Assembly (NCBI GenBank): GCA_016716065.1
Contig: JADJXA010000003.1
Span: 840,534 to 904,533, forward strand
Reading direction: 5' to 3'
DNA length: 64,000 bases
Source of the DNA: Candidatus Leptovillus gracilis
Lineage (GTDB): Bacteria > Chloroflexota > Anaerolineae > Promineifilales > Promineifilaceae
Each line of letters starts with the position of its first letter. Positions within the stretch are counted from its first letter, which is position 1. A program made the position numbers and the translations under genes. The notes under the pieces are model-generated. The model ran no database searches, was not told where the DNA came from, and saw only the letters and a program-made list of their open reading frames with translations. This document shows, piece by piece, positions 24,605-34,225 of the stretch.

Positions 24605-26506
24605 TCACGCTCCGTTCAACGATTCAATCTTCAACCTTGTCTTGATGATGGCGGAACGGCCGTCTTGATACGTAATCGCCGATTCCACATCCAGGTGGTC
24701 ATTCTGGCTGTACAACGCCGAAATAATGTCATCGTAGCGTTGGGCGACATACTTGCGCCGCACCTTGCGCGTGCGCGTCAGCTCTGCGTCATCGGCGTCT
24801 AGCTCCTTGTGCAGCAGCAAAAAGCGCTTAATACGCGCCGCTTCTGGCAGGTCCACATTGGCCGTCTCCACCTGCCGGCGCACCAACGCATACACTTCCG
24901 GTTTCTGCGCCAGGTCTGTGTAGGTGGTGTAGGCAATCTGATGGTTCTCCGCCCATTTACCCGCATTGGCCATGTCAATGTTGATCATCGCCGTCACAAA
25001 CGGCCAATCGCCGCCAAACACCACTGCCTCGCGCACATAAGGGCTAAATTTCAGCTTGTTCTCAATAAACTGTGGGCTGAATTTCGTGCCGTCATGCAGC
25101 GTCATCACGTCTTTGGCTCGGTCAATCACAATCAGATGCCCATCTTCGTCGAAGTAACCAGCGTCGCCGGAATACATCCAATCCTCACGCAGCGATTCGT
25201 GCGTCGCTTCCTCGTTGCCGTAATAACCGGCAAACACCGACCCCGACTTCAACAAAATCTCGCCATTCTCGGCGATACGCACTTCTGTGCCGGGGACCGG
25301 CGTACCAACCGTCTGGAATTTCACATCGCCGTCGCGGTGCAGCACGCTGATACCGCTGGCTTCGGTCTGACCATAAATTTGCTTCAGGTTAACGCCCAGA
25401 GCATGGAAAAAGCGAAATACGTCTGGCCCCAACGCCGCGCCGCCGGTGTAAGCCCGCTTCAGATGGCGCAGCCCCAAGTGGTCTTTAATGGCCTGAAAAA
25501 CCAGCCAATCGGCCAGGATGTATTGCGTTTTCAACGCAAAAGTGGGCGTTTCTTTGCGGAAGCGCAGGTCGGCGATTTGGTAGCCTACGCCTATTGCCCA
25601 GTCATACAGTTTTTTCTTCAGGCGGGAGCTGTCTTCCATCTTCACCAACACCTGGCTGACCATGTTTTCCCAGATGCGCGGCGGACTGAACATGGAGTGT
25701 GGTCCAATTTCGCGGATGTTTTGCTGTACGGTTTCTGGCGCTTCGGGGAAGTGCAGTGGAAAGCCGTTTTGCAGGAAGCAGGCAAAGGACATCATTTGTT
25801 CGCCAATCCAGGCCAGCGGCAAAAAGCTGACGAAGCGGTCATCAGCTGTTAACGGGTCTAAAGTCAGCAGGCCGCGCCCCTGGGTGATGAGGTTGCGATG
25901 GCGAATCATGGCTAACTTAGGATAGCCAGTGGTGCCAGACGTGGTGGAGAGAATGGCAATGTCCTCGCCGCTGCCGGCGGCAACCTGTTGTTCGTACCAG
26001 CCGGGGTGCGCTTTTTCGTATTCTTCGCCTAATTTTTCCACGTCAGGGAAAAACATCAGGAACTCTTCCGTGTAGCTGCGCAGCCCTTTGGGGTCGTAGT
26101 AGATAACGCGATGGACGGTCTCTTTGAGGTCGTCCCACATTTCCAGGACTTTGTCCACCTGTTCCTGGTCTTCGACCACGATAAATTTGACGCGAGCGTG
26201 GGTGATGATGTAGATCATTTCACTAACGACAGCGTCTTGGTAGATGCCAATGCTTTTGGCCCCGGCGGCCTGCGCGGCCAGTTCGGCCATCACCCATTCT
26301 GGCCGATTGTCGCCGATGATGGCGACGGTGCTGTCTGGCTCCAGACCCAGGCTAACCAACCCCAGGCAGAAATGGCGCACGCGGCGCTCCAATTCGGCCC
26401 AGGTCATAGATTGCCAGACGCCGTGATATTTTTCACGTAAGGCAATGCGCCTATCGCCAAATTCTTTGTTCCGTTCCAGGAGTAGTTGTGGAAATGTTTC
26501 GCCCAT
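24605..26506 (-). CDS. AMP-forming long-chain-type acyl-CoA synthetase within the liv cluster
   Basis: 633 residues, the usual length of FadD15-like ligases. The ATP-binding motif ILSTTSGTTGYPKLAMIRH, the adenylation core IYGQTEASGISVLHRDG, and YSGDAGYFDEDGHLIVIDRA with downstream KDVMTLHDGTKFSPQFIENK are all present. It activates a carboxylic acid to acyl-AMP and then acyl-CoA in the cytoplasm. It sits between livG and livH in the same orientation. That suggests the transported compound, or something derived from it, is a fatty or aromatic acid trapped as a CoA ester. Family is certain, substrate inferred. Confidence 0.88.
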   Translation of the reverse strand: MGETFPQLLLERNKEFGDRRIALREKYHGVWQSMTWAELERRVRHFCLGLVSLGLEPDSTVAIIGDNRPEWVMAELAAQAAGAKSIGIYQDAVVSEMIYIITHARVKFIVVEDQEQVDKVLEMWDDLKETVHRVIYYDPKGLRSYTEEFLMFFPDVEKLGEEYEKAHPGWYEQQVAAGSGEDIAILSTTSGTTGYPKLAMIRHRNLITQGRGLLTLDPLTADDRFVSFLPLAWIGEQMMSFACFLQNGFPLHFPEAPETVQQNIREIGPHSMFSPPRIWENMVSQVLVKMEDSSRLKKKLYDWAIGVGYQIADLRFRKETPTFALKTQYILADWLVFQAIKDHLGLRHLKRAYTGGAALGPDVFRFFHALGVNLKQIYGQTEASGISVLHRDGDVKFQTVGTPVPGTEVRIAENGEILLKSGSVFAGYYGNEEATHESLREDWMYSGDAGYFDEDGHLIVIDRAKDVMTLHDGTKFSPQFIENKLKFSPYVREAVVFGGDWPFVTAMINIDMANAGKWAENHQIAYTTYTDLAQKPEVYALVRRQVETANVDLPEAARIKRFLLLHKELDADDAELTRTRKVRRKYVAQRYDDIISALYSQNDHLDVESAITYQDGRSAIIKTRLKIESLNGA

Positions 26507-26605
26507 TTGTTTTTAGAGAAATGACGTTGGGTAGGGCGGCCCTTGTGCCGGCCCATCCGCCAGAGCGTATGATAAGGGTGCCCCACTACCTCTTTTTTGT
26601 GTATC

Positions 26606-27439
26606 TCAGCCGTGCGGCAAATCCTCGCCGAGATACGCCTGAACAACTTCCGGGTTTTGCTGCACTTCTTCCGGTGTGCCATCGCCGATTTTCATGCCGA
26701 AATTAAGGACGATGATGTGGTCGGAGATGTCCATGACGACGCCCATGTCGTGTTCGATGATGATGATGCTGACCCCATGTTCTTCGTTCACGTCGAGGAC
26801 GAAGCGGGCCATGTCTTCTTTTTCTTCGCTGTTCATGCCGGCCATTGGTTCGTCTAGCACCAGCAGGCTGGGCTGCACGGCCAGGGCGCGGGCCAGTTCG
26901 ACGCGCTTTTGCAGGCCATAGGAGAGCGCGCCGACAGTTTTTTTGCGAATAGCTTCGATTTCGAGCAGGTCTATGATGTCTTCGAGGAAGCGGCGGTTTT
27001 CGATTTCTTCTTTTTGGGCGCGGCCCCAAAAGAGGCCGCCGCTGAAGATGTTGGTTTTGAGGTGAATGTGCCGACCGAGCATGATGTTGTCTAGCACGGT
27101 CATGTGTTTGAAGAGTTCGATGTTTTGGAAAGAGCGGGCGATGCCGAGACGGGCGATTTCGTAGGGTTTGAGATGGGTGATGAGGTGTTCACGGCCGTTA
27201 TAAAACGTAATCTTCCCTTTTTGTGGATGATACAGGCCGCTGATGCAGTTGAGCAGACTGGTCTTGCCCGCGCCGTTGGGTCCGATGATGGCCGTGATTT
27301 CGCCCTGACGCACTTCGAGGGAAACGGCCGTTAACGCCTGCACGCCGCCAAAAGCCAGAGAAATATCATCCACCACCAATTGCCTATCGCCCGGTTGTAG
27401 GGGGCTGCTGTTTAGGACATGATTAAAGCCGCGCGCCAT
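26606..27439 (-). CDS. livG: Branched-chain-type ABC transporter ATP-binding protein LivG
   Basis: 277 residues from ATG 27439, preceded by GAGGAG seven bases upstream; an in-frame start at 27484 lacks this. Walker A IGPNGAGKTSLLNCISG, the long LivG-type insert with ARLGIARSFQNIELFKHMTV, signature ALSYGLQKRVELARALAV, Walker B LLVLDEPMAGMNSEEKEDMA. It works with LivF to energise LivHM. It is the first gene of the cluster. The 175 bases upstream to the SARP regulator hold two ACGGCCGT palindromes but no promoter I could fix. Confidence 0.9.
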   Translation of the reverse strand: MARGFNHVLNSSPLQPGDRQLVVDDISLAFGGVQALTAVSLEVRQGEITAIIGPNGAGKTSLLNCISGLYHPQKGKITFYNGREHLITHLKPYEIARLGIARSFQNIELFKHMTVLDNIMLGRHIHLKTNIFSGGLFWGRAQKEEIENRRFLEDIIDLLEIEAIRKKTVGALSYGLQKRVELARALAVQPSLLVLDEPMAGMNSEEKEDMARFVLDVNEEHGVSIIIIEHDMGVVMDISDHIIVLNFGMKIGDGTPEEVQQNPEVVQAYLGEDLPHG

Positions 27440-27658
27440 AAATAGTCTCCTCTTCCGTGTCTGATCCGCCATCGGCAGGGTCAATTGTGGAGCAGATGAG
27501 GGGTAGTTTACTCACGAGGCGTTAATGAACTGTTTACACGGCCGTTAACGAGAAAAACGCAACTGTCAGGTTGGTTGGTTAGTGGGCTGGCGAACAAACC
27601 ATCAAACCAACCAACCGCCAAACGTCAAGTTAACCACGAACTCCAGCTTCCTGGCGCA

Positions 27659-30600
27659 TCACGAATCGAACGATGCGGCAACATTGGGGCCTTGTAAATC
27701 CAGGCCAGGAATCACCACCGCGCCAATACGCTCGCCACCCGGCCGGCCCTGGGCCACAGCGAGTTCATCCGACATGCCCAATTCCTCGAAAATCGTCGTC
27801 GCCCGAAAGTGGCAGTCTACCGCCCAGGCCGACTGCCCGGCGCGGTCATACAGGCGGCGCAGGGCCAGGTAGGTGCGCGCCAAATCCGGCCGGGCGCGAA
27901 TCTGGCGCAAAATGTCGCGGGCGCGGATGAGATTGGCTTCAATGCGCCCCCAGTTCGGCTTGTTTAGACGCATTTCGGCTTCGGCATGAACACGCAGGCA
28001 AGCGGCCGTAGCCCACAAATCCCCCGTCCTCTCCGCCAATTCCAACGATTTCGCCGCTGTGCCCAGGGCCAATTCATACGCCCCTACCTGCGCCTGGCAC
28101 TGCGCTAAAATCATCTGCACCGGATGCACCTGCACCCGATGTTCCACCCCTTCTGCCCATTGCAGCGCCGCCTGAATTTCCGCCGGACCTTGCTGCGGTT
28201 CGTCGCCATACGTCAGACAGCGCCCAATTACTGCGCGCAGCATAAAGGCGTGGGGCGTCATGCCCTCCTCGCGCCAGGTATCGCGCACCGGTTCGGCGAT
28301 AGCCAGCGCCTGCGCCCATTCATGCAGTTCGGCATAAATAAAGGCCAACTGCATTCGGGCCACGACATGCGTTGCGCCGGTCAGGTCGGTGCGCGCCAGG
28401 TCCAGGCCGGTTTGCGCCGCGTCAATCGCCCGCTGCCAGGAGCCAACGCGGGCGTAAGCCACACCCAGATAACCATAAATCACTGGCAAATCGGGCGGCG
28501 CATACACCCGCCCAGCCAGATCAATATAACGCAGCAGGTAAGCAATGGCGTCGTCGTAATGGCTAAGAACGATGCCGGCGCGGGCCAACATGCGCAGCGC
28601 GGCAAAGCGCAGTTCGGCGTTGTCTAGTTCTTCGGCGTGGCGCAGGGTGCGGCGGCTGTAGCTGTCGGCGGTGGTCGGCTGGCCTTGCAGCCAAAATATC
28701 TGCGCCGAACGGTGAAAAATGCGCGCCAACCGGGTCATATCGCCCAGCGCTTCGGCCGTGCGCTCTATCTCTTGCAAAAGTTGCAGCGCTTTGCCGTGCG
28801 CCCCGGTAAAGGCGTAGGCCTGCGCCAGTTGCAAATTCAGGTCAATGCGTTCTGTCTGTTCGCCCTGGCGCGGCGCGGGGAAACGACCGAGCAGCCCAAT
28901 TGCCCGCAAGCCAAATTCCCGCGCCTCGGCGTAAGAACGCACGCTCAGCGCCCGCTGACCAGCGCGCGCCAGGAAGGGCAGCGCCTTGCCCGGTTCCGTG
29001 CTGAGGTAGTAGTGATGGGCCAACTGGCCCGGGTCGGCGTCTGAACGGTGTTCGGCCAGGTGGTTGGCAATTTGCAGGTGAATCCACTGGCGGCGGGCGC
29101 GGCTAAGCTGCTGATAGGCCACCTGGCTGAGCATTTCGTGGGTGAAGTCGTAGCCATCGCTGGTTTCGCGTACCAGGGCGCGATCCAGCCATTCGTCCAG
29201 GGCGTTCAGCAGCGTTTCCGCATCAAACTGGCTGACGGCTTGCAGCAGGGCAAAGTCGAATTCACGGCCGATGGCCGCCGCCACGCCCAGGGCAGCGCGG
29301 CTCTCATCGCCGAGTTTATCCAGGCGGGTTTGGATGACGGACTGGATTTGCAGCGGGATGGCGAAGTAAGGGCGGCGGCCGGCGGCGTCTGTGGGTACGG
29401 ATTGGGTCCAGTCGCCGCCGGCTTCCCGCACAGCGCGGATGGTTTCGATGATGAAGAAGGGATTGCCTTCGGTTTCTTCGTAGATGCGTCGGGTGAAGCG
29501 GGGGTCTAATGCGGCGTCACCCATCAGTTGGCGAACCAGATCGTAGGTTTCGCTTTGGGAGAGGCGGGAGAGTTGGCGCGTGCTGGCCCATTGCTGGCGT
29601 TGCAGGCGGCGCAGCAGGCTGGCGCGTTCATGGGGCAGGTCTTCGATGCGGGCGGCGCCGATGATGAGAAGCTGTGTTTGTCCGGCGCGCTGGGCCAGGT
29701 AGCCGAGGAAGTTCCAGGTAGGCGCGTCGGCCCAGTGGAGGTTGTCTAACAGCAGGATGACGGGCTGTTGGCGGGCCAGAGCGAAGATGAAATTGCCCAG
29801 ACCCTCGATGATATGATGGGGTGAGCCGCTGTTGGGGGCGCTCATTTCCTGGCCGGGGAAGTAGGCGGGCAGGTCGGGGATGAGTGAGAGCAAGGGGGAG
29901 AGCCAGGGTGGCGGCGGTTGGAAGAGGGACCAGGGCAGGTCGGGGGCGGCGCCGCGTAGGGCCTGGCGAAAGGGGCTGTAGGGGATCATCGCTTCAAATT
30001 CGTGGCCCCGGCCGCGCAGCAGGTAAACAGGGGTGTCAATCTGGCCGAGCCATTCGTCGAGGAGGCGGGTTTTGCCGACGCCGGATTCGCCCTGGAGGAA
30101 GATGAAGTGGCCGTGGGAAACGGCCGTTTCCCCCCACCAACCATTCATCCAGGCCATATCTTCGGCGCGGCCAATAAAGGGAGAGGGCGGCGGTTGGGAG
30201 GTGGCGGTTGGGGGTTGGGGCGGTGGCATGGGCACGAAGGGTGGTTTGCCGCGCTGGATAATGTAGTCACCGGCGACCATGGCTTCATAAACGGCCGTTG
30301 TCTCTGGCAGCGGCTCGACGCCCAATTCCTCAGCCAAAATGGTGGCCAACTGCTGGTATTGTTGGGCGATGCGCGCCCGGTTACCGGCGGCGTAATGCAG
30401 GCGCATCAGGCGGGTATGGGCCGTTTCCAGGTAGGGTTCGGCTGTAAGGTATCGTTCGGCGGTGACAATAGCTTCGGCGAATTGGCCGGCCGCCTCCTGC
30501 TGGTCGCTGAGGCGCAGCAAGCATTCGCGGTAGAGGCGGGCCAATCGCTCCCGCTCCGGCCCCACCCAGTCATCGTAAATGTCGGCCAGCAGCTCGCCGC

Positions 30601-30982
30601 TGTAGATCTGAATAGCCAGAGGCAAGTTTTCATGGGGCGGCGAGGCGGCTTGTTCAAAGGCGGCCACGTCCAGCGTCCAGTCGGTGGGGGCGTTGAAACG
30701 CACCAGGTTGCCTTCGTTAAGAATGAGGCTGCCGGTGGGGTCTACCGGTTCCAGGGCGCGGCGGATGCGGTGGAGGTATTGGCGCAGGTTGCGCCGGGCG
30801 ATTTGCTCGCTGCTGTGGGGCCAGAATTGGAAAGCCAGTCGGCGACGATCCAGGTTTTGCTCGCGGTGCAGCACCAGATAAGCAAAAAGGGACCGGGTAG
30901 TAGGGGATCCCAGGTCGAGAAGGGTGAAACTGGCCGTCTTGACCGTTAGTGCCTGAAATAATTGAACGTGCAGCATAACCAT
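27659..30982 (-). CDS. SARP-family regulator with AAA ATPase and TPR repeats
   Basis: 1107 residues. Residues about 1-100: a winged helix of the OmpR/SARP type (LFAYLVLHREQNLDRRRLAF, NLRQYLHRIRRALEP). About 115-250: the bacterial transcriptional activator domain (YSGELLADIYDDWVGPERER, LGVEPLPETTAVYEAM). From about 270: a STAND-like AAA module with FIGRAEDM, Walker A GESGVGKT and Walker B VILLLDNLHWAD. The last ~450 residues are TPR-like helices. Such proteins sense a ligand or partner through the ATPase/TPR part and activate transcription through the winged helix. It lies upstream of the liv cluster in the same orientation, so controlling liv is possible but unproven. There is no C-terminal LuxR helix-turn-helix. 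Confidence 0.85.
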   Translation of the reverse strand: MVMLHVQLFQALTVKTASFTLLDLGSPTTRSLFAYLVLHREQNLDRRRLAFQFWPHSSEQIARRNLRQYLHRIRRALEPVDPTGSLILNEGNLVRFNAPTDWTLDVAAFEQAASPPHENLPLAIQIYSGELLADIYDDWVGPERERLARLYRECLLRLSDQQEAAGQFAEAIVTAERYLTAEPYLETAHTRLMRLHYAAGNRARIAQQYQQLATILAEELGVEPLPETTAVYEAMVAGDYIIQRGKPPFVPMPPPQPPTATSQPPPSPFIGRAEDMAWMNGWWGETAVSHGHFIFLQGESGVGKTRLLDEWLGQIDTPVYLLRGRGHEFEAMIPYSPFRQALRGAAPDLPWSLFQPPPPWLSPLLSLIPDLPAYFPGQEMSAPNSGSPHHIIEGLGNFIFALARQQPVILLLDNLHWADAPTWNFLGYLAQRAGQTQLLIIGAARIEDLPHERASLLRRLQRQQWASTRQLSRLSQSETYDLVRQLMGDAALDPRFTRRIYEETEGNPFFIIETIRAVREAGGDWTQSVPTDAAGRRPYFAIPLQIQSVIQTRLDKLGDESRAALGVAAAIGREFDFALLQAVSQFDAETLLNALDEWLDRALVRETSDGYDFTHEMLSQVAYQQLSRARRQWIHLQIANHLAEHRSDADPGQLAHHYYLSTEPGKALPFLARAGQRALSVRSYAEAREFGLRAIGLLGRFPAPRQGEQTERIDLNLQLAQAYAFTGAHGKALQLLQEIERTAEALGDMTRLARIFHRSAQIFWLQGQPTTADSYSRRTLRHAEELDNAELRFAALRMLARAGIVLSHYDDAIAYLLRYIDLAGRVYAPPDLPVIYGYLGVAYARVGSWQRAIDAAQTGLDLARTDLTGATHVVARMQLAFIYAELHEWAQALAIAEPVRDTWREEGMTPHAFMLRAVIGRCLTYGDEPQQGPAEIQAALQWAEGVEHRVQVHPVQMILAQCQAQVGAYELALGTAAKSLELAERTGDLWATAACLRVHAEAEMRLNKPNWGRIEANLIRARDILRQIRARPDLARTYLALRRLYDRAGQSAWAVDCHFRATTIFEELGMSDELAVAQGRPGGERIGAVVIPGLDLQGPNVAASFDS

Positions 30983-31446
30983 GGTTAGGCTGCAATTATA
31001 ACAAGTGGGGCAAATTCGATAAACTGATCCGGTGTTTGGACAACAGGGCCAATATTCGGTAATCCATAATCCGTTGTCCGTTATCCGTTATTGGCTGCGG
31101 AAGGCGGTGATGGTGTTCAAGTAGGATTGGCTGGCGATGGAGACGCAGTTGTGTTGCTGCCACACACCACGACTCAATCGAAAATTGCTCCCTTCTGCCC
31201 AGCAGTTCTCAATTTATCATGGTGTATGGTAGGGGTGGGACGGCGCGCGCAGAAAACAGCCGCAGCGGACGGCCTTTTCCCGCGCCGTCTGTCCCGCCCC
31301 TACGGCTGGATTGCAAAATGAGAACTGCTGTCTTCCGCCAGAGTTGTTACAACAAATCATCGAATTGGGGTATCTTTAAAGTGCTGTCGCAGTGGCATAG
31401 GTCGCCGGGCGGCATACACCTCAGACGGGCAAGGATGAAATAAACG
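30983..31446. other. Divergent spacer between the SARP regulator and the oxidoreductase
   Basis: About 460 bases with no gene. It contains CCATAATCCGTTGTCCGTTATCCG-type low-complexity text (31060-31095) and a MITE-like element (31200-31330). Promoters for both flanking genes presumably lie here but were not identified. Confidence 0.5.
31200..31330. mobile_element. MITE-like element, copy 2
   Basis: Terminal inverted repeat CAGCAGTTCTC (31200-31210) matches GAGAACTGCTG (31320-31330). Inside is an inverted repeat of GTAGGGGTGGGACGGCGCG against CGCGCCGTCTGTCCCGCCCC. 131 bp, no coding capacity. Same family as 17974-18086 and 61729-61928. Confidence 0.65.
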
Positions 31447-33027
31447 ATGAGTCAGACACAATACGACGCCATCATTGTGGGCGCAGGGCATAATGGCCTG
31501 ACGGCCGCCGCTTATCTGGCGCAAGCAGGCCACCGCGTGTTGGTTGTAGAGCAGCGCCCGCTGTCTGGCGGGGTGGCGGCCACAGAAGAAGTATGGCCCG
31601 GCTTTCACGTAAATACCGGCGCGCCCGACGCCGGACTTTTCCCGGAAACCATTGTCAGAGAGCTGTTTCTGAAGATGCATGGCCTGGAATTTCGCCAGGG
31701 GCCAACGGCCGTATTTGCCCCACAGCCCCACGGCCATGCCCTCACTCTCTGGCACGACGAAACCCAAACTGTACAGGACATCGCCCACTTTAACCAGCTT
31801 GACGCCGCGCGTTACCCGGCATTTGTGCGCCAGGTGGCCCGGTTTGCCGCCATCTGGGGCGAGATCATGGCCCAAACGCCGCCAGACCTGATGGCCCTGG
31901 ACCTGAACGACGCCGCCAGTTGGGGCAAAATCGGCTGGCAGCTCAAGCGGCTGGGTGACCACGACATGATGGAATTTTTGCGTGTCTTGCCGCTGGCCCT
32001 GAGCGATTATTTGGATGAGTGGTTTGAAGGCGATGCACTGAAGGGGGCGCTGGCAGTGGATGGGCTGGTGGGCAGCCAGTTGGGGCCGCGCAGTGCGGGC
32101 ACAACCCTGTTGTTTTTTTATCGCCACGCCAATGGTTTTATGAACGGCCGTATCCCCCGTGGCGGCATGGGTCAATTGTCGGCGGCGCTGGCTGCCGCCG
32201 CCCAAAGCTATGGCGCGGTAATTTGCACCGGCACGGCCGTGCAGCAAATCCTGGTCAACGACGATGATCAGGCCACCGGCGTCCGTCTGGCCGACGGCGC
32301 GGAGCTGACCAGCCGCGTCATCCTCTCCAGCGCCGATCCGCGCCGCACCCTGTTTGGCTTAATTGGGCCGCAAAAGCTGGAGCCGCGCTTTATGCGCGCC
32401 GTGCGCAGCATCATCTATCGCGGCTGCACCGCCAAAGTGAACCTGGCTTTGTCTGGCCTGCCAGAATTTGTCGGTCAGACGACCGAAGCGCAGCTAACCG
32501 GCCGGATTCGCATCGCCCCAGACCTGACCTACCTGGAAAAGGCGTATGATGCCGCCAAATACGGCCGTATCTCCCCCCATCCCTTCCTCGATGCCACCAT
32601 CCCCAGCCTGCTGGACCCCACCCTTGCCCCGGCCGGGCAGCACATCATGGGCATCACCATGCAGTATGCCCCTTATGCCCTGCGCAGCGGCGATTGGCAA
32701 ACGGAACGGGAGCGCCTGGGCGACCTGATTATCCAAACGATGGCCCAGTACGCGCCCGATTTGCCGTTGCTCATCGGCCAGCGCCAGGTTCTCACCCCGC
32801 TGGATTGGGAGCAGATGTATGGCCTGGCGGAGGGCAGCATTCATCATGGGCAAATGGGCCTGGAGCAGTTGTTGGTGATGCGGCCGGTGTCGGCCTGGGG
32901 GCAGTACCGCACCCCCATTAAAAATGTCTATCTGTGCGGCGCCGGCGCGCACCCTGGCGGCGGCGTCACCGGCGCGCCCGGCCGTAACGCGGCGCGAGAA
33001 GTGCTGTCGGTCTTGCCGAAGCGTTAG
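31447..33027 (+). CDS. PYROXD2/phytoene-desaturase-like FAD-dependent oxidoreductase
   Basis: 526 residues. The N-terminal dinucleotide-binding motif IIVGAGHNGLTAAAYLAQAG is followed by VLVVEQRPLSGGVAATEE. Near the C-terminus, the second FAD contact NVYLCGAGAHPGGGVTGAPG closes the fold as in CrtI-like enzymes. Overall it resembles the PYROXD2 branch rather than a true carotenoid desaturase, and no carotenoid genes are nearby. It probably oxidises or isomerises a hydrophobic or conjugated substrate that cannot be named. It is followed 24 bases later by a deacylase-like gene in the same orientation, suggesting an operon. Confidence 0.8.
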   Translation: MSQTQYDAIIVGAGHNGLTAAAYLAQAGHRVLVVEQRPLSGGVAATEEVWPGFHVNTGAPDAGLFPETIVRELFLKMHGLEFRQGPTAVFAPQPHGHALTLWHDETQTVQDIAHFNQLDAARYPAFVRQVARFAAIWGEIMAQTPPDLMALDLNDAASWGKIGWQLKRLGDHDMMEFLRVLPLALSDYLDEWFEGDALKGALAVDGLVGSQLGPRSAGTTLLFFYRHANGFMNGRIPRGGMGQLSAALAAAAQSYGAVICTGTAVQQILVNDDDQATGVRLADGAELTSRVILSSADPRRTLFGLIGPQKLEPRFMRAVRSIIYRGCTAKVNLALSGLPEFVGQTTEAQLTGRIRIAPDLTYLEKAYDAAKYGRISPHPFLDATIPSLLDPTLAPAGQHIMGITMQYAPYALRSGDWQTERERLGDLIIQTMAQYAPDLPLLIGQRQVLTPLDWEQMYGLAEGSIHHGQMGLEQLLVMRPVSAWGQYRTPIKNVYLCGAGAHPGGGVTGAPGRNAAREVLSVLPKR

Positions 33028-33050
33028 AATAGTTACAAAACGAGGAGAAT

Positions 33051-34175
33051 ATGGCGAAATCTATCAGCCTGGGAACGGCCGTTGCCCAACCCGGAACCAT
33101 CCAATACGGCCAATGGGACGCCATCACTCACCCCACCGGCCACGACGATTACCTGCCGGTTATGATTGCTCAGGGGCGGAAGGCGGGGCCGTGCATCTGG
33201 CTGACGGCCGGCATACACGGCCCAGAGCATACCGGCCCGACGGTGTTGTACCGGCTCATCACCCAGGAATTGGTAGACCAACTGCGCGGTACGATTGTGG
33301 CCCTACCAGCCCTCAGCCCGGCCGGGCTGCGCACCAAAGAATACGTGCCCTACCACCTGCCGAAAAACCCCAACCGCATGTGGCCTGACGGTAAACCGGC
33401 CCGCCCCCAAGACCCGGACGAAGAAGCGCCGTCGTCGGTCGAACGAGCGTTTGCCCGGTTGTTTGTGCATATTCGGCAAACGGCCGATTTTATGATTGAT
33501 TACCACAACGCCTGGATAGACTCCATCTCTTTTGTCTTTCGTGACCGGGTGCTGTATCACGCCAAGGGCGAAAACGAAGCGCAAAACCGGGCTAAAGCTG
33601 AAGCCCTGGCCCATCAACAAGAAGCGATGATGGCCGCTTATGGGCATACCATCGTCACCGAGTTTCCGGCGAAGCATTACATCAAACAGGATTTGCATCG
33701 CTCCACCTCTGGCGCGGCGCTGTTGGTGGCTGGTATACCGGCCTTCACGGTGGAATTGGGCACGGGCCTGATGCCTGACCAGGCGATGGTGGCGGCTTCG
33801 GTGGCCGGTACGCGCAATGTGCTGCGTTGGGCCGGTATGCTGCCCGGCGACATGGAGCCAATTGTCGGCATTAAAATGGCGGATCCTGGTTTTCGTACCC
33901 GGCGCAGCGAGGGCACGCGGGTGGAGGAGGCGTGTGTGGCTTTGCATCTGGTGGAATCGGGTGACATGGTTAAAAAGGGGGACCCACTGGCCGAACTGCG
34001 CGATGTATGGGGACGGCCGTTAGCCAACAGCCCGCTCCGTTCACCCCACGATGGTTTTGTCATCGCCCGTGAACACGGCATCTATTTCTACCCCGGCGAT
34101 ACCATCGTCCACCTCTCCATTCACGATGAGGACCCCGTGACAGCCCCATACCCCGATGCCTATTACCGGGAATGA
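33051..34175 (+). CDS. Succinylglutamate desuccinylase/aspartoacylase-like zinc deacylase
   Basis: 374 residues, AGGAG a few bases before ATG. WLTAGIHGPEHTGPTVLYRL carries the H-x-x-E zinc pair and DFMIDYHNAW the third zinc-binding histidine of the AstE/AspA (M14-like) family. A C-terminal biotinyl-like beta region (VEEACVALHLVESGDMVKKG) is common in this subgroup. These enzymes remove acyl groups from amino acid-like substrates in the cytoplasm. Coupled with the PYROXD2-like gene it may process an N-acylated compound. Family call strong, substrate unknown. Confidence 0.82.
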   Translation: MAKSISLGTAVAQPGTIQYGQWDAITHPTGHDDYLPVMIAQGRKAGPCIWLTAGIHGPEHTGPTVLYRLITQELVDQLRGTIVALPALSPAGLRTKEYVPYHLPKNPNRMWPDGKPARPQDPDEEAPSSVERAFARLFVHIRQTADFMIDYHNAWIDSISFVFRDRVLYHAKGENEAQNRAKAEALAHQQEAMMAAYGHTIVTEFPAKHYIKQDLHRSTSGAALLVAGIPAFTVELGTGLMPDQAMVAASVAGTRNVLRWAGMLPGDMEPIVGIKMADPGFRTRRSEGTRVEEACVALHLVESGDMVKKGDPLAELRDVWGRPLANSPLRSPHDGFVIAREHGIYFYPGDTIVHLSIHDEDPVTAPYPDAYYRE

Positions 34176-34225
34176 CGATAAGCCGCCGACTCTCGTCATT
34201 CCTTCGACAAGCTCAGGACCAATCG

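Noticed and set aside
30002..30949. 315-codon plus-strand frame opposite the SARP regulator
   Set aside because: Gly-rich shadow with no motif; the minus strand encodes an unmistakable SARP/AAA protein.
31447..33027. Carotenoid desaturase (CrtI) call
   Set aside because: General CrtI-like fold, but sequence is closer to PYROXD2-type proteins and no other carotenoid gene is nearby.
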